The translations under genes were made by a program, and so were the position numbers. A DNA stretch of 57,951 bases from Hahella ganghwensis DSM 17046 (GTDB lineage: Bacteria; Pseudomonadota; Gammaproteobacteria; Pseudomonadales; Oleiphilaceae): contig NZ_AQXX01000102.1 of the NCBI RefSeq assembly GCF_000376785.1, forward strand, positions 1-57,951. Reading direction: 5' to 3'. Below the pieces are notes generated by a model, which saw nothing but the letters and a program-made list of their open reading frames with translations, was not told the origin of the DNA and made no database searches. Shown here in pieces: positions 40,096 to 49,529 of the stretch. Numbering within the stretch: position 1 is the first letter of the stretch; each line of letters opens with the position of its first letter.

Positions 40096-42912
40096 ATGAC
40101 ACTCTACAACAAATGTTCTACAGCAATCCGGAAGTTGTCCGGATCATTGCCATTTAAAGGTGAGGAGCCTCTTACTGCTCACGATTTTGACTCTTTATTC
40201 CGGGCTGAGCGGTCATTTACGGGGTATCTTCCATGGCGGCAATACGAAGACGGAGTTTTTCTATTTGATGATGATGTGTCTGTCGGAGCGGCATTTGAAA
40301 TCTTTCCTGCAGATGTTGATGGAAAACCCGAAACTGTAAAAAAAATGCTAGAGGCGTCCTTGGACTCTGCATTAGGGCGGATTCCGGAGAGAACTGATAA
40401 TCCGTGGATACTCCAGGTCTATTTGAACGATGAACCAATCATTTCTCTGATCGATCAACTTCGAGCCTATGCATCCCCCGATGCCAAAAAGACAAAGCTT
40501 CATGAAGTTTTCATGAAAGAGCTGGAAGAACATATCTACCACTTAGCTAACCCTGAAGGGCTATTTTTTGATGACAGTTCTGGTGTTCCTTGGAGAGGAA
40601 TAATCCGGAGAGTCAGGTGTTGCCTGTATCGAATTGCAAACGAAAAAAGCCATTACAAGAATGGTAAGCCGGTACCTGGCGTAATGACTCCGACCGCAGA
40701 GAATCATCAGGTTGTCCGGAGTTTTTGTAGAGCATTGGAACAGGCTGGGATTCGACATTTGAAGTACGATGATTCAGATCTCAGGACTTGGATGTTTCCC
40801 TGGTTTTCTCCCCACCCTGTTGGATTTAAGGATGCCTATGAATATATGGCAAAACACCCATTTAAGAAGAATCAAGATGATCCAGCATATTTTGATTTAG
40901 CCCAATCGACGTTGATTAAGCGTCCATCATGTGATGAAAAGGGGGTTTTCAAGTTTTGTGGCCAGTACCAACGGTTTATGGCGTTACAGCCGTTAGATTC
41001 ACCGCCTTCGCCTGGAATAATAACGTCCGAAAGAAGTAGTGGAGCGAAAACAACAAGTGTTTCCACCTGGGATCAAATGCCTCAGGGCTCCATTTTCGTC
41101 ATGACCATAGTTATTGAGTCCCAATTGCAAATAAAGAATCACTTACATGTGATGGGAGAAAAGGGTGGGGCGGTAAGCCCAAAAGCAGCAGAGGCTCAGA
41201 AACAAATTGAAGAAGCAAAAAGGCAGTTAGCCCGCAATAAGAAACTATATCGCCTATATGCCGGAGTGTATCTGCGTGCTGATTCTGAGGAAGCATTGCA
41301 GGCTAAATGCCTGGATGCTGCCAATATTTTGAGCGACGCGGGCTTAAAGCCTATTGAACCTGAAGATGAGCCAATTGGTAGGGACTCATATTTAAGAAAC
41401 TTGCCGATGGTTTATCGGCCTGATAAAGATAAAGTTTCAAAACGTGCTCGAATGACTTATAGCCATCATGTCGCACGTTTACTCCCCTTATTTGGTCGGT
41501 CTACAGGCACCGGAAATCCAGGGATTTTGTATTTCAACAAAATCGGCCAGCCCCTTATGTACGATAAATTCAATAAGCGAGATCGTACTAAAACGGCTCA
41601 TGGGTTAATTTTTGGTTCAACCGGGGCAGGTAAGTCTGCCTCAATTAATTATAAGAGTCTTTATTACGCAGCGATGTTTAATCATCGACAATTCATAATC
41701 GAAAAAGGCCAATCTTTTAAACTTCTAGCAAAGTATTTCAAGCGACAAGGTAAAACGGTTAGCTATCTGCGATTCACAGCCAAGAAAGAGTTATGCCCAT
41801 CACTTCCGCCATTTGTTGAAACACGCAAAGCATTGGAGCAACTAGAGGAGGACGATAATTACATCACAATGGATGTTACGGATTGGCTTGATGCAGAGAT
41901 AGACGAAGAAGACGAAGAGCGTTTTTATCTCGGTGAGATGGAACAGGCCACGTTGATAATGATATCCAATGCAAACAAGGATGAATTATCTGCGATTAAG
42001 TCTGATGAACGCCAACTTATCAGGGAATGCATAGTTAAAGCCCTTGAGAAGGCCGTTCGAGAAGGGAATCCCCATGCCAGAGTCACAGACTTGGTTGAGG
42101 TTATGGAAGACCTAGTGACAAACCCACCGAAGAGTGCAGAAGGAAAGCCACTCTATGATCAGCTGGAACTCCAAAGAATTCGCAAGTTTTCCAGATCCCT
42201 GAAAGGATGGACCAGTGGTCTTAAGGGGATGATTTTTAATCGCTACGGTGAGAGTTGGAAAGATGTTGACCTTACCGTTATAGACATGGGCATCCTGGCC
42301 AAGCCAGAGAACAATGACATGCTTACCCTGGCGATGATCACACTTGTAAACACGATCACTGGAATCGGGGAAAAGTATCAATATACAGACAATAGAGAGA
42401 CCGTTGTTTGGACTGATGAAGGTCACGTTTTGACAACAAACCCCACTATCGTGGGTCCGTTCGTATTTGGTGTTAAAACCTGGAGGAAGCTTGCTATCTG
42501 GTTGATTCAGGCGACTCAAAACCTCGATGACTACCCCAACGAAGCCAAAAAAATGCTTAACCTGGCAGAGTGGTGGTATTGCCTCAACATGGCACCAAAT
42601 GAAATCAACGAAATGAAAACCCGGTTTCGTACTCAGATGACAGATGAACAGGTTCATTTGTGCATGACGACTCAGAAACAACCTGGTGCCTATGTTGAAG
42701 GGGTGGTTATGAGCGATAAGCTCACTATGCAATATCGTTCGGTTATTCCTGCCCTTCCTCTATGCCTTGCTATGACGGATGGAGATGAAAAGAAGAAAAT
42801 TCAGCAGATTAAGAAAGACCTTCAAGCAAATGATCCCAAAGCTGACGATCTAGATGCTGCACTGGCAATTGCAGATAGGATCAAGGAACAGAGGGAGTGG
42901 AGGTATGCCTAA
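40096..42912 (+). CDS. traC: VirB4/TraC ATPase (TIGR03744)
   Basis: 938 residues. N-terminal TraC_F-like domain (HDFDSLFRAERSFTGYLPW), Walker A GSTGAGKS (507-514), Walker B VVWTDEGHVL near 770, and ATQNLDDYPNEAKKML after it. It powers pilus assembly and DNA export. The SD is weak. The stop overlaps the next start (ATG at 42905). Confidence 0.92.
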   Translation: MTLYNKCSTAIRKLSGSLPFKGEEPLTAHDFDSLFRAERSFTGYLPWRQYEDGVFLFDDDVSVGAAFEIFPADVDGKPETVKKMLEASLDSALGRIPERTDNPWILQVYLNDEPIISLIDQLRAYASPDAKKTKLHEVFMKELEEHIYHLANPEGLFFDDSSGVPWRGIIRRVRCCLYRIANEKSHYKNGKPVPGVMTPTAENHQVVRSFCRALEQAGIRHLKYDDSDLRTWMFPWFSPHPVGFKDAYEYMAKHPFKKNQDDPAYFDLAQSTLIKRPSCDEKGVFKFCGQYQRFMALQPLDSPPSPGIITSERSSGAKTTSVSTWDQMPQGSIFVMTIVIESQLQIKNHLHVMGEKGGAVSPKAAEAQKQIEEAKRQLARNKKLYRLYAGVYLRADSEEALQAKCLDAANILSDAGLKPIEPEDEPIGRDSYLRNLPMVYRPDKDKVSKRARMTYSHHVARLLPLFGRSTGTGNPGILYFNKIGQPLMYDKFNKRDRTKTAHGLIFGSTGAGKSASINYKSLYYAAMFNHRQFIIEKGQSFKLLAKYFKRQGKTVSYLRFTAKKELCPSLPPFVETRKALEQLEEDDNYITMDVTDWLDAEIDEEDEERFYLGEMEQATLIMISNANKDELSAIKSDERQLIRECIVKALEKAVREGNPHARVTDLVEVMEDLVTNPPKSAEGKPLYDQLELQRIRKFSRSLKGWTSGLKGMIFNRYGESWKDVDLTVIDMGILAKPENNDMLTLAMITLVNTITGIGEKYQYTDNRETVVWTDEGHVLTTNPTIVGPFVFGVKTWRKLAIWLIQATQNLDDYPNEAKKMLNLAEWWYCLNMAPNEINEMKTRFRTQMTDEQVHLCMTTQKQPGAYVEGVVMSDKLTMQYRSVIPALPLCLAMTDGDEKKKIQQIKKDLQANDPKADDLDAALAIADRIKEQREWRYA

Positions 42913-43366
42913 AATTCTAATTTGCTTGCTACTCCTCTTAACAAGTTTATTTGGCGTGGCTGAAGTGTTACCTAGTTCCATTGATTTCATCTCAAATGAC
43001 TCGCTCAAGTTAGAACCGTCAGAGATTAAATACTGGCAATCAAAAGGCGTGCAAGTCAACGAGTATAGCTTGGATGCCCCTGCTGCTTTGGAAAGAAAGA
43101 TTGGTGCAGGATTCGAGTCAGTTCCTCATTCAGTATCAAAAGAAGATAAGGACGTTATTACTCATAAAATAAAAGCCAGGCTCAAAAAATATGAAGCCAA
43201 CGGTGAGCTCCAACAAGTGTTTCACGGTTTAATACTCGCAAAGAAATACAAGCTGACTAGCTATCCTGCTGCCGTATTTAATAATGGCGAATCTGTAGTA
43301 TATGGCGTTTTAGATTTAGATCGAGTCATCCAAATCTGGCAAGAAGACCTGCGGGGTGACAAATGA
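42905..43366 (+). CDS. TIGR03757 (DUF1525) thioredoxin-like ICE protein
   Basis: 153 residues from ATG 42905, signal peptide to about residue 17. VNEYSLDAPAALERKIGAGF and LTSYPAAVFNNGESVVYGVLDLDRVIQIW match TIGR03757, a TrbC/thioredoxin-fold periplasmic protein. The catalytic Cys pair of thioredoxins is absent. It overlaps its neighbours by eight and four bases. Confidence 0.85.
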   Translation: MPKILICLLLLLTSLFGVAEVLPSSIDFISNDSLKLEPSEIKYWQSKGVQVNEYSLDAPAALERKIGAGFESVPHSVSKEDKDVITHKIKARLKKYEANGELQQVFHGLILAKKYKLTSYPAAVFNNGESVVYGVLDLDRVIQIWQEDLRGDK

Positions 43367-44868
43367 ATAGCAGGATGGTTGTTTGTCTCTTTCTGTTGTT
43401 CATTTTTCCACTACAAGGGCACGCTGCCAATGAAAACAACAACTTTTCATTGGAAAGCCTTGATATGCCCGATATCCAAGCAACTGATAGTAAAGTGGGT
43501 AGTATTGATGGCTTGCCGACTAGTGATCAATTTACAACTTTTGATATTGTAGAAATTACAGGTCAACAGATACCAGACTGCATGGACTATTGTTTTGTTG
43601 GGGTATGCGTCCACTGGCAGTTTGCCTTTCCTGCCGGCATTAACATCATCCTGAGTCCAAAAATAAGGCATTACCTTCCGGAGTATATTGTTCAAACCCA
43701 TCCTGAAGTTGGAGAAGAGCCTTGGTGGGAATGGTCAAAGGTATTTGCTCCTGCAGAAAAAGAAGCTCAGAGCTTGCTAGTTTCCTTGATGGGTGTTGAC
43801 TTCTCAGGCGGGCATGAAGTTGTAGATGTTGAATACGACTCCCAGGATAGAGAAACGCTTTTTAAAGAAGCATCGGTTATTGGTCATCCCTTGTCCTTAC
43901 TGCCAAAAATTCTGACGACCAATGGTGAATTTCGACCTGTGTCTAGCCTGTCTGGAGAGCTAGGAGACGTTGGGTTACAAGGCTCAAACAATTCTGATGA
44001 CAGTGGTGACATTTGGTGTAACTGGGAGGAAGAATACTGTGATGATGGTCCAGACACCGGCACTGATCAGGATCTGACGCTTGAGGAGGCTTTCGATAAA
44101 GGTTCTGATGCTGCTATTGAGTATATCCAAAATTTTGGTGTTCAGCAGCTAATAGCAGACCCACGCATAACCAGGTTGTTCAATGTAGTTGATGCTGCGA
44201 ATTCAACCAGGGATCAATTCGAGTCAATAATAGAACTGGCTGACCTTCTGGAAGACATACAGTCTGTGGCTGATAGCGTTACTGTAGGGGTTGGCATAAA
44301 TGGTGAGTTGAAGACTGAACGGTTACTGTGTGATACCCCAATCTACCCATTCGTTCCCTACTATCTTTCTACCATGGATAGCTTCTTTTGGCGAAACGGC
44401 TGGCCAATCACAGATATCGAACATGCTGTGGATGTTCTAAATCCGTTCACATCAGAAGCTGTTAAAAAGGATTCCCATGAATGGGGGCCTTTATTCCCCC
44501 GTCATGGATTTCTACAAACATACCACGACTACAAAACTGCAGGTGTAATGGCTGCACGAGCTGTTGATGTCGCTGTGGAAGAGGGTGGATATAGGATTAG
44601 GATTCCACCATCTGAGCTCCCATCAAGCGATGAATATCGGGCGCTTTTCTCGCCTCGCTGGACAGGTGGGAAATGGTCTGAGGTTTACCCTGATCCAAGC
44701 GATCAGTGTTACTCATCAGTTGCCTATAAGGGAGATGTTATTGATAGCGGTGGAACAATTGGTGATGGGAAAAATGCATGGACATTCTGGAGACAGTATG
44801 AGTGTTGCATGAATTTTGAAGGTAATTATGTAGAGACGGTGAATATCGATGATATATGCCTACTGTAA
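43363..44868 (+). CDS. TIGR03756 (PFL_4710) TraU-like protein
   Basis: 501 residues with signal peptide (1-21). VVEITGQQIPDCMDYCFVG (Cys-rich), VCVHWQFAFPAGINIILSPKIRHYLPEY and MDSFFWRNGWPITD match TIGR03756, a periplasmic protein with several disulphides needed for pilus work. It carries an unusually acidic middle (DDSGDIWCNWEEEYCDDG). Confidence 0.85.
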   Translation: MNSRMVVCLFLLFIFPLQGHAANENNNFSLESLDMPDIQATDSKVGSIDGLPTSDQFTTFDIVEITGQQIPDCMDYCFVGVCVHWQFAFPAGINIILSPKIRHYLPEYIVQTHPEVGEEPWWEWSKVFAPAEKEAQSLLVSLMGVDFSGGHEVVDVEYDSQDRETLFKEASVIGHPLSLLPKILTTNGEFRPVSSLSGELGDVGLQGSNNSDDSGDIWCNWEEEYCDDGPDTGTDQDLTLEEAFDKGSDAAIEYIQNFGVQQLIADPRITRLFNVVDAANSTRDQFESIIELADLLEDIQSVADSVTVGVGINGELKTERLLCDTPIYPFVPYYLSTMDSFFWRNGWPITDIEHAVDVLNPFTSEAVKKDSHEWGPLFPRHGFLQTYHDYKTAGVMAARAVDVAVEEGGYRIRIPPSELPSSDEYRALFSPRWTGGKWSEVYPDPSDQCYSSVAYKGDVIDSGGTIGDGKNAWTFWRQYECCMNFEGNYVETVNIDDICLL

Positions 44869-46234
44869 TGTGAAATTTGCTCGACTGATGATCAAAATTG
44901 CTTTGATCATCTTCTGTCTATTTGTGAGCACTGCTCGGTCTGAGTCTGTGCCGTCATCTATCGGTCCAATTTATTATAAGATCGGAGGAGGGCGAGCTGT
45001 AGGGAGCCCCCTGACCGGTTTCGACACTATTAAGTTGACGGTTGGTTTTACTTCTTCGTTTGGGTATAGCTGTGGGCAATTTAACCCGCATGAAACAGTT
45101 ACCCAGATGATCAACCAAATTAAAGATAGTCTCAGAGAGCTACCTTCGCAGCTGACTGCTGCATTTACTTCGGCAATGGTCAGCCTGCCTGGTTACCTGC
45201 TAAAACGCGCCTACCCAGGCCTCTACGGGATAATCACCCAAACTCTGGATAAGTCCTTCGAGCTATTTCAAATCTCCGTGAAGAATTGCCGCCAAATTGA
45301 AAAGGAAATGAATTCGATGGGGGAAGACTTCAATCCATATCAGAACTTGATTCAAGCCAGTGTTGCAGAGCGATATGAATTTGAAATTGGACTGGATGAC
45401 GGGCGGACTTTGGATCAGATAGAAGAGGAAGTTTCAGTTGAAGTTGGAAACAATGGGGTTAGATGGTTGGATGGTGTTCGTTATGCCGGGCTGGACCAGG
45501 ATCCGATACGGTTTAACCGAGACCTGGTTGTAGCTGGTTATAACACGCTGATTGGACGAGCTCCTACCAGTGAAACAGATCCTCCTGATTCCCCATTGGA
45601 CAACGAGTACATTGTCAAAGTCTGGGGAACTCCTTTAGACGCTGCAGAGTTTCTCGTTGATATTGTGGGTGAGTCAGAATTAAAAACAGATAACTCTGGG
45701 ACCACGACCACTAAAGCAGGCCGTGGTGTGAGGCCTTTTGTTGACTTGATGACAGAAAATATTCAGTCGTATCTGCAGGCCGCAGTAGAGGAAAATGATT
45801 GGGCCGAGCTAAGAGACGTCGATGCTATGGGGGTGGCCGTACCTGTTGTAGAGGCAATCCGTAAAGAGCCGCCATATTTGAGAGCCTTAATGATCTCGAA
45901 GGTTGCCTCCGAAATGGCTGTAGCAGAAACCCAGGAACGAATCACCCTAATTAAACAACTGCTGAACGCAGGACTAAAGAATGCTGACATAACAGCCTCA
46001 AAAGCCTCATCAATTGCTTCTACACATGTTCGTAAAACCACAATTCCTGAATTAGATAACCAGGTAGAAGACATGTTGAAAGCTTATGAATTCAAATCAA
46101 AGGCTTTGCATTCGACCGCTCTTGTGATCCTGGAGTATGGGCATAAACAATCTATATCAGCTGCTGGAAAAGAGCCGCCTGCCACCGTAAATCCGAATAC
46201 AGTTCGTCAAGACGGAGGAGTAGACAGTGACTAA
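44849..46234 (+). CDS. TIGR03755 (PFL_4711) TraH-like protein
   Basis: 461 residues. A signal segment (LMIKIALIIFCLFVSTARS), then YKIGGGRAVGSPLTG and SCGQFNPHETVTQMINQIKDSLRELPSQL as in TIGR03755. An alternative start at 44888 would still keep the signal peptide. It overlaps the previous gene by 20 bases and the next by eight. Confidence 0.85.
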   Translation: MIYAYCNVKFARLMIKIALIIFCLFVSTARSESVPSSIGPIYYKIGGGRAVGSPLTGFDTIKLTVGFTSSFGYSCGQFNPHETVTQMINQIKDSLRELPSQLTAAFTSAMVSLPGYLLKRAYPGLYGIITQTLDKSFELFQISVKNCRQIEKEMNSMGEDFNPYQNLIQASVAERYEFEIGLDDGRTLDQIEEEVSVEVGNNGVRWLDGVRYAGLDQDPIRFNRDLVVAGYNTLIGRAPTSETDPPDSPLDNEYIVKVWGTPLDAAEFLVDIVGESELKTDNSGTTTTKAGRGVRPFVDLMTENIQSYLQAAVEENDWAELRDVDAMGVAVPVVEAIRKEPPYLRALMISKVASEMAVAETQERITLIKQLLNAGLKNADITASKASSIASTHVRKTTIPELDNQVEDMLKAYEFKSKALHSTALVILEYGHKQSISAAGKEPPATVNPNTVRQDGGVDSD

Positions 46235-46604
46235 TGATGCGGTACCGAAGTCAGTAGGGTTAGGCATCTTTAGGAAGTGCCGTCGATTCCTATTTTTCCT
46301 GTTATTACTTGCGGTTCTCCTTAATGTTGCATTGGCCCTATATATCGCGATTGGGGCAAACAATGTGGTGGTTGCCCAAGAGTTTGTTGCTACTCATAAG
46401 TACGCTTTTTTTATCGGGAGAATGCTCATACTTTCAGTTGTTGTTTTGTACTGGAAACAGATTGTGCGATGGATCGCCCGCCGGAACAAATGGGAGGAGC
46501 AGCTTGAAAGAAACCTGGTTGATCAGAAGTGGATGCTTCTATCCTTGATCCTTTTTTTTGAAGTTTGTTTTGTACTGAGGTTGCCTCAGTATTTTCTAAA
46601 TTGA
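46227..46604 (+). CDS. Small membrane protein between TraH- and TraG-like genes
   Basis: 125 residues from GTG with SD GGAGGAG. Three spans (about 17-38, 49-68, 105-123). In other MPF-G clusters the gene here encodes a short membrane protein of unknown role (tfc23-like). Not assigned to a family. Confidence 0.7.
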   Translation: MTNDAVPKSVGLGIFRKCRRFLFFLLLLAVLLNVALALYIAIGANNVVVAQEFVATHKYAFFIGRMLILSVVVLYWKQIVRWIARRNKWEEQLERNLVDQKWMLLSLILFFEVCFVLRLPQYFLN

Positions 46605-46618
46605 GAGGTTACTACTAG

Positions 46619-48325
46619 ATGACTGTCGGCTCTCTATTAGAAATATATACCACCTTTTTTGGTTGGGCATTTTATGAACTGCTCTGGGAACTATTATCGG
46701 CTACAGGGCTTTTATACATTCCTTTCATCATTGCTGTTTACTCGACCTGGAAGCAAATAGCTTTATCGGGACATAGGAAATCCGCTGCTGACGCCAATGT
46801 GGCTATGGGGTGGGCGCTTATTCCCATGTTTGTTGTCGTCATGTTTGCTGGGGTGCCACTTGTCCAGTTGGATCTGGACAATTTGAACTACCCAAAACTG
46901 GTCTGTGCCGACGGTTCAGATGAGAGTGAGATTGAGGAGGTGCCAGGTGGCAATACTAATACTACCTACGATTCGATTGATGATTTTATCGCTAATGATG
47001 CGACTGTTGACGTGCCTCTAATTTTCTATTTAAGCATGGCGATTAATAATGGGTCCTCAAGAGCCTTGATAGCTGGCATGTCATGCTTCGAAGACGTCGT
47101 TGAATTGGATTATAAGCTCAGAAATTTAACACTTAAGAATCGATCTCTGCAGGAGGAATTTAACCGATTTGCCAATGAGTGTTTTGTACCGGTTAAGAGT
47201 CGGTTTGTTACTGCCATGGGTGATGGAGCAATGGCTGACTATATTCAAGCTAAATTCACTGACGGTGTTGATGATGATCAATGGGATGAAGGTGATCCAT
47301 ATTATATCGGATCAAAGTTCTACATGGATACTGAAGGGTTATATGTCCCTTGTGTAGATCCAGCTGAATGTGGGTTGCATAGGTTCAGGGCCAAGGCTCC
47401 TGTGGAGGGTTTTGGGTATGATGCGACAAGAGATGCTGATTATACAGCCGAGGAAATTGTGGCAGGGATCGGTCGTCCCTATTGCGATGAGTGGTGGGAA
47501 AGTGCAGATGGTAGTGGATTAAAAGCACGCTTGGTAAATGCGGCTGAAGAGGTTGAGCCAACTGTCGGTGAAAGTATAAGAGATCGTGTTGCAAAAGCAT
47601 TAGCTTGGTCTGCTGATAAACTTGGAGTGAGTGGATGGGATGACGATGATGTGGACCAAATCATCATCGAACGGCTCATTACCAGTAACGGCGTAGATTT
47701 TACAGGGATGGATGACCTTGTAGAGACTAGTTCGACAGTTACCTACACCGATTCCTTTGGTGGAGGTGTTGCCTCAGGCGCCCTGAGTGCGGCGGTTGTA
47801 TCCACAGTCGGCCTAAAAGCTACAGCCGTTGCCGGCGTTTTCACTGGCATAACAATGGCCAAGGAAGCCGCTTCGTTTTATGCCTCGATGTATCTGGCAC
47901 GAAAAGCTGCCCCGATGGTTCAATCAATTATCTTCATGCTCATCTATATGTTTTTGCCGCTTTACTTACTGGTAAGTTGCTTCAGCGTGCGAGCTGTATT
48001 CATGATGTTAGCAGCACTTTTTGTCATTCGACTTTTTACCCCATTATGGGTAGCCGCGGAGCTATTGGATGCCCAATTATTTGTAGCCATGTTTCCAGAT
48101 ACTTCCATCGTAGGAAGTGTACTCACTTTAAACATAAACCGTTTGCTGCTCGACATCGTGATGAGTGTGTTCTACGTTGTTGGCCCACTCATACTACTAA
48201 GTATCATTTCGTTTGCTGGCGTCAATGTAGCGTTTGCTGGTGGGCAGTCTCTTATGGGGCCGGTTCGAAGCATGGGTGCTAGATTTGGAGGCAGTGCGAA
48301 GATTCCCATGAAAGGGAAGAAGTAG
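46619..48325 (+). CDS. traG: TraG-N-domain mating-pair stabilisation protein
   Basis: 568 residues. N-terminal spans (about 14-45, 58-80), a periplasmic region of about 300 residues, then four C-terminal spans (from MAKEAASFYASMYLARKAAPMVQSI). It matches the TraG N-terminal family (PF07916), which stabilises mating pairs and, in F, mediates entry exclusion. It is last in the second tra unit and shorter than F TraG because the C-terminal domain is absent, as usual in MPF-G. Confidence 0.85.
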   Translation: MTVGSLLEIYTTFFGWAFYELLWELLSATGLLYIPFIIAVYSTWKQIALSGHRKSAADANVAMGWALIPMFVVVMFAGVPLVQLDLDNLNYPKLVCADGSDESEIEEVPGGNTNTTYDSIDDFIANDATVDVPLIFYLSMAINNGSSRALIAGMSCFEDVVELDYKLRNLTLKNRSLQEEFNRFANECFVPVKSRFVTAMGDGAMADYIQAKFTDGVDDDQWDEGDPYYIGSKFYMDTEGLYVPCVDPAECGLHRFRAKAPVEGFGYDATRDADYTAEEIVAGIGRPYCDEWWESADGSGLKARLVNAAEEVEPTVGESIRDRVAKALAWSADKLGVSGWDDDDVDQIIIERLITSNGVDFTGMDDLVETSSTVTYTDSFGGGVASGALSAAVVSTVGLKATAVAGVFTGITMAKEAASFYASMYLARKAAPMVQSIIFMLIYMFLPLYLLVSCFSVRAVFMMLAALFVIRLFTPLWVAAELLDAQLFVAMFPDTSIVGSVLTLNINRLLLDIVMSVFYVVGPLILLSIISFAGVNVAFAGGQSLMGPVRSMGARFGGSAKIPMKGKK

Positions 48326-48353
48326 GTGTATTCCACTAGAGATATGGAAAATG

Positions 48354-48380
48354 TTTGAAAATATGGAGCGCTCCATATAT
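48354..48380 (+). repeat. 27-base direct repeat with 18-base palindrome, copy 1
   Basis: TTTGAAA then ATATGGAGCGCTCCATAT, a perfect 18-base palindrome. The same 27 bases occur at 52652-52678. It lies upstream of the lipoprotein gene at 48428, where an operator would be expected. Confidence 0.8.
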
Positions 48381-48427
48381 ATTTAGGTTAAATATTGATC
48401 TCTATTGAGCTATTCATTGAGGATTTC

Positions 48428-48940
48428 ATGAAATTTCTAACATTGATAACCGCATTATTGCTACTTGCAGGATGCGGTTCTGACCTGGTTGAGAAAGATC
48501 CCACTCCTGTCATAGAGAGGTTTGGCCTCGAAGATAGTTACGGGAAGAGTTTTGAGATGAAGGACCAGGATCTGATCAAGGGGATTAATGCTTCTATCCA
48601 AAATGGTCGTTTTGTAGCGACATGGAGCGTAGATCGTGATGCATATTACGCTGCTTTGAGTCTGAGTTATGATGCAAAAGCATCGGCTTCTATGCAGTTC
48701 TGGGACGACTTCTGTGCAGCGGACAAGGCATGTGGCGACACTACGCAGATAGAATGCCGGTTTTCAATGGCTCTTTATATGTCTTGTGGGCTGACCGGTG
48801 AGGAGTTCCCTGACAACCCAGAAGTTTATGTAAGCGATATGATCAGCGAGTTACCAAAACGCTTATATCTTGTTTTAGAAACGTGTACGCGAGATTTTGA
48901 GCATTGTGACTTGGAATACCATTTGGTGGAATTACAGTGA
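48428..48940 (+). CDS. Hypothetical lipoprotein
   Basis: 170 residues from ATG 48428 (MKFLTLITALLLLAGC); GAGGA lies six bases upstream. Lipobox LLAGC. The mature part has six cysteines (for example DFCAADKACGD and CTRDFEHCD), suggesting disulphides in the periplasm. First of three envelope genes downstream of traG. Not recognised; an accessory transfer or exclusion role is possible from position. Confidence 0.6.
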   Translation: MKFLTLITALLLLAGCGSDLVEKDPTPVIERFGLEDSYGKSFEMKDQDLIKGINASIQNGRFVATWSVDRDAYYAALSLSYDAKASASMQFWDDFCAADKACGDTTQIECRFSMALYMSCGLTGEEFPDNPEVYVSDMISELPKRLYLVLETCTRDFEHCDLEYHLVELQ

Positions 48941-48959
48941 CTCTTAAAGGGTAGATTCA

Positions 48960-49520
48960 ATGGATAACAACCAAGCCTCCATAGGGAGTACAGCTTACGA
49001 TGACGAAACCATATTGTGGCAGGGGAGTCCCTCTCAATGGTTGAATTTTGGGAAATATTTCTTCTATCTCTTGTGGTGGGTGGTTGCAACGGGCATCGTA
49101 ATTGTTTGGCACGGCAGAGGATATTATTTCTCTTATGAAGAGTATCATCGTTACTACCTGACTGTGGTTTATACTCTCTTTGCTGTGCCGCCAGTGATGG
49201 CTTTAGTCCACTATTTACGTATAAGATCAGAGCGGATTGTTATCACAAGAAACAAAATTACTGAAAAGCGTGGCCTGACCTCTGTATTTCGACATGAACG
49301 TTATTGTGAAATCTCTGATATTACGGATATACACTCTCCACCTGCGGGACTGTTAGGATTGGTAGGTCGGGCTACGTTAATATTGAAAACTAACGATGTT
49401 GATCAACCGGTAATCTCGATTCGTGCTACGAAAGATCGAGAAAAACTACGAAAAATCTTGCAGCCACTGACCAGGCAGCTAAGGCAAGAAAGAAAAACGT
49501 ATTTTTCCCAGAGGGGATAG
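48960..49520 (+). CDS. Membrane protein with bacterial PH domain
   Basis: 186 residues. ETILWQGSPSQWLNFGKYFF, two spans (about 29-48 and 62-84), then RSERIVITRNKITEKRGLTSVFRHERYCEISDITDI is the bPH_2 (DUF304) pattern. The C-terminus is basic. Role unknown; the domain sits on the cytoplasmic side. Confidence 0.75.
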   Translation: MDNNQASIGSTAYDDETILWQGSPSQWLNFGKYFFYLLWWVVATGIVIVWHGRGYYFSYEEYHRYYLTVVYTLFAVPPVMALVHYLRIRSERIVITRNKITEKRGLTSVFRHERYCEISDITDIHSPPAGLLGLVGRATLILKTNDVDQPVISIRATKDREKLRKILQPLTRQLRQERKTYFSQRG

Positions 49521-49529
49521 GGAGGCCTT

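Noticed and set aside
42112-42732. 206-codon minus-strand ORF
   Set aside because: Lies wholly within the VirB4 gene on the other strand, has no SD and no sensible protein pattern.
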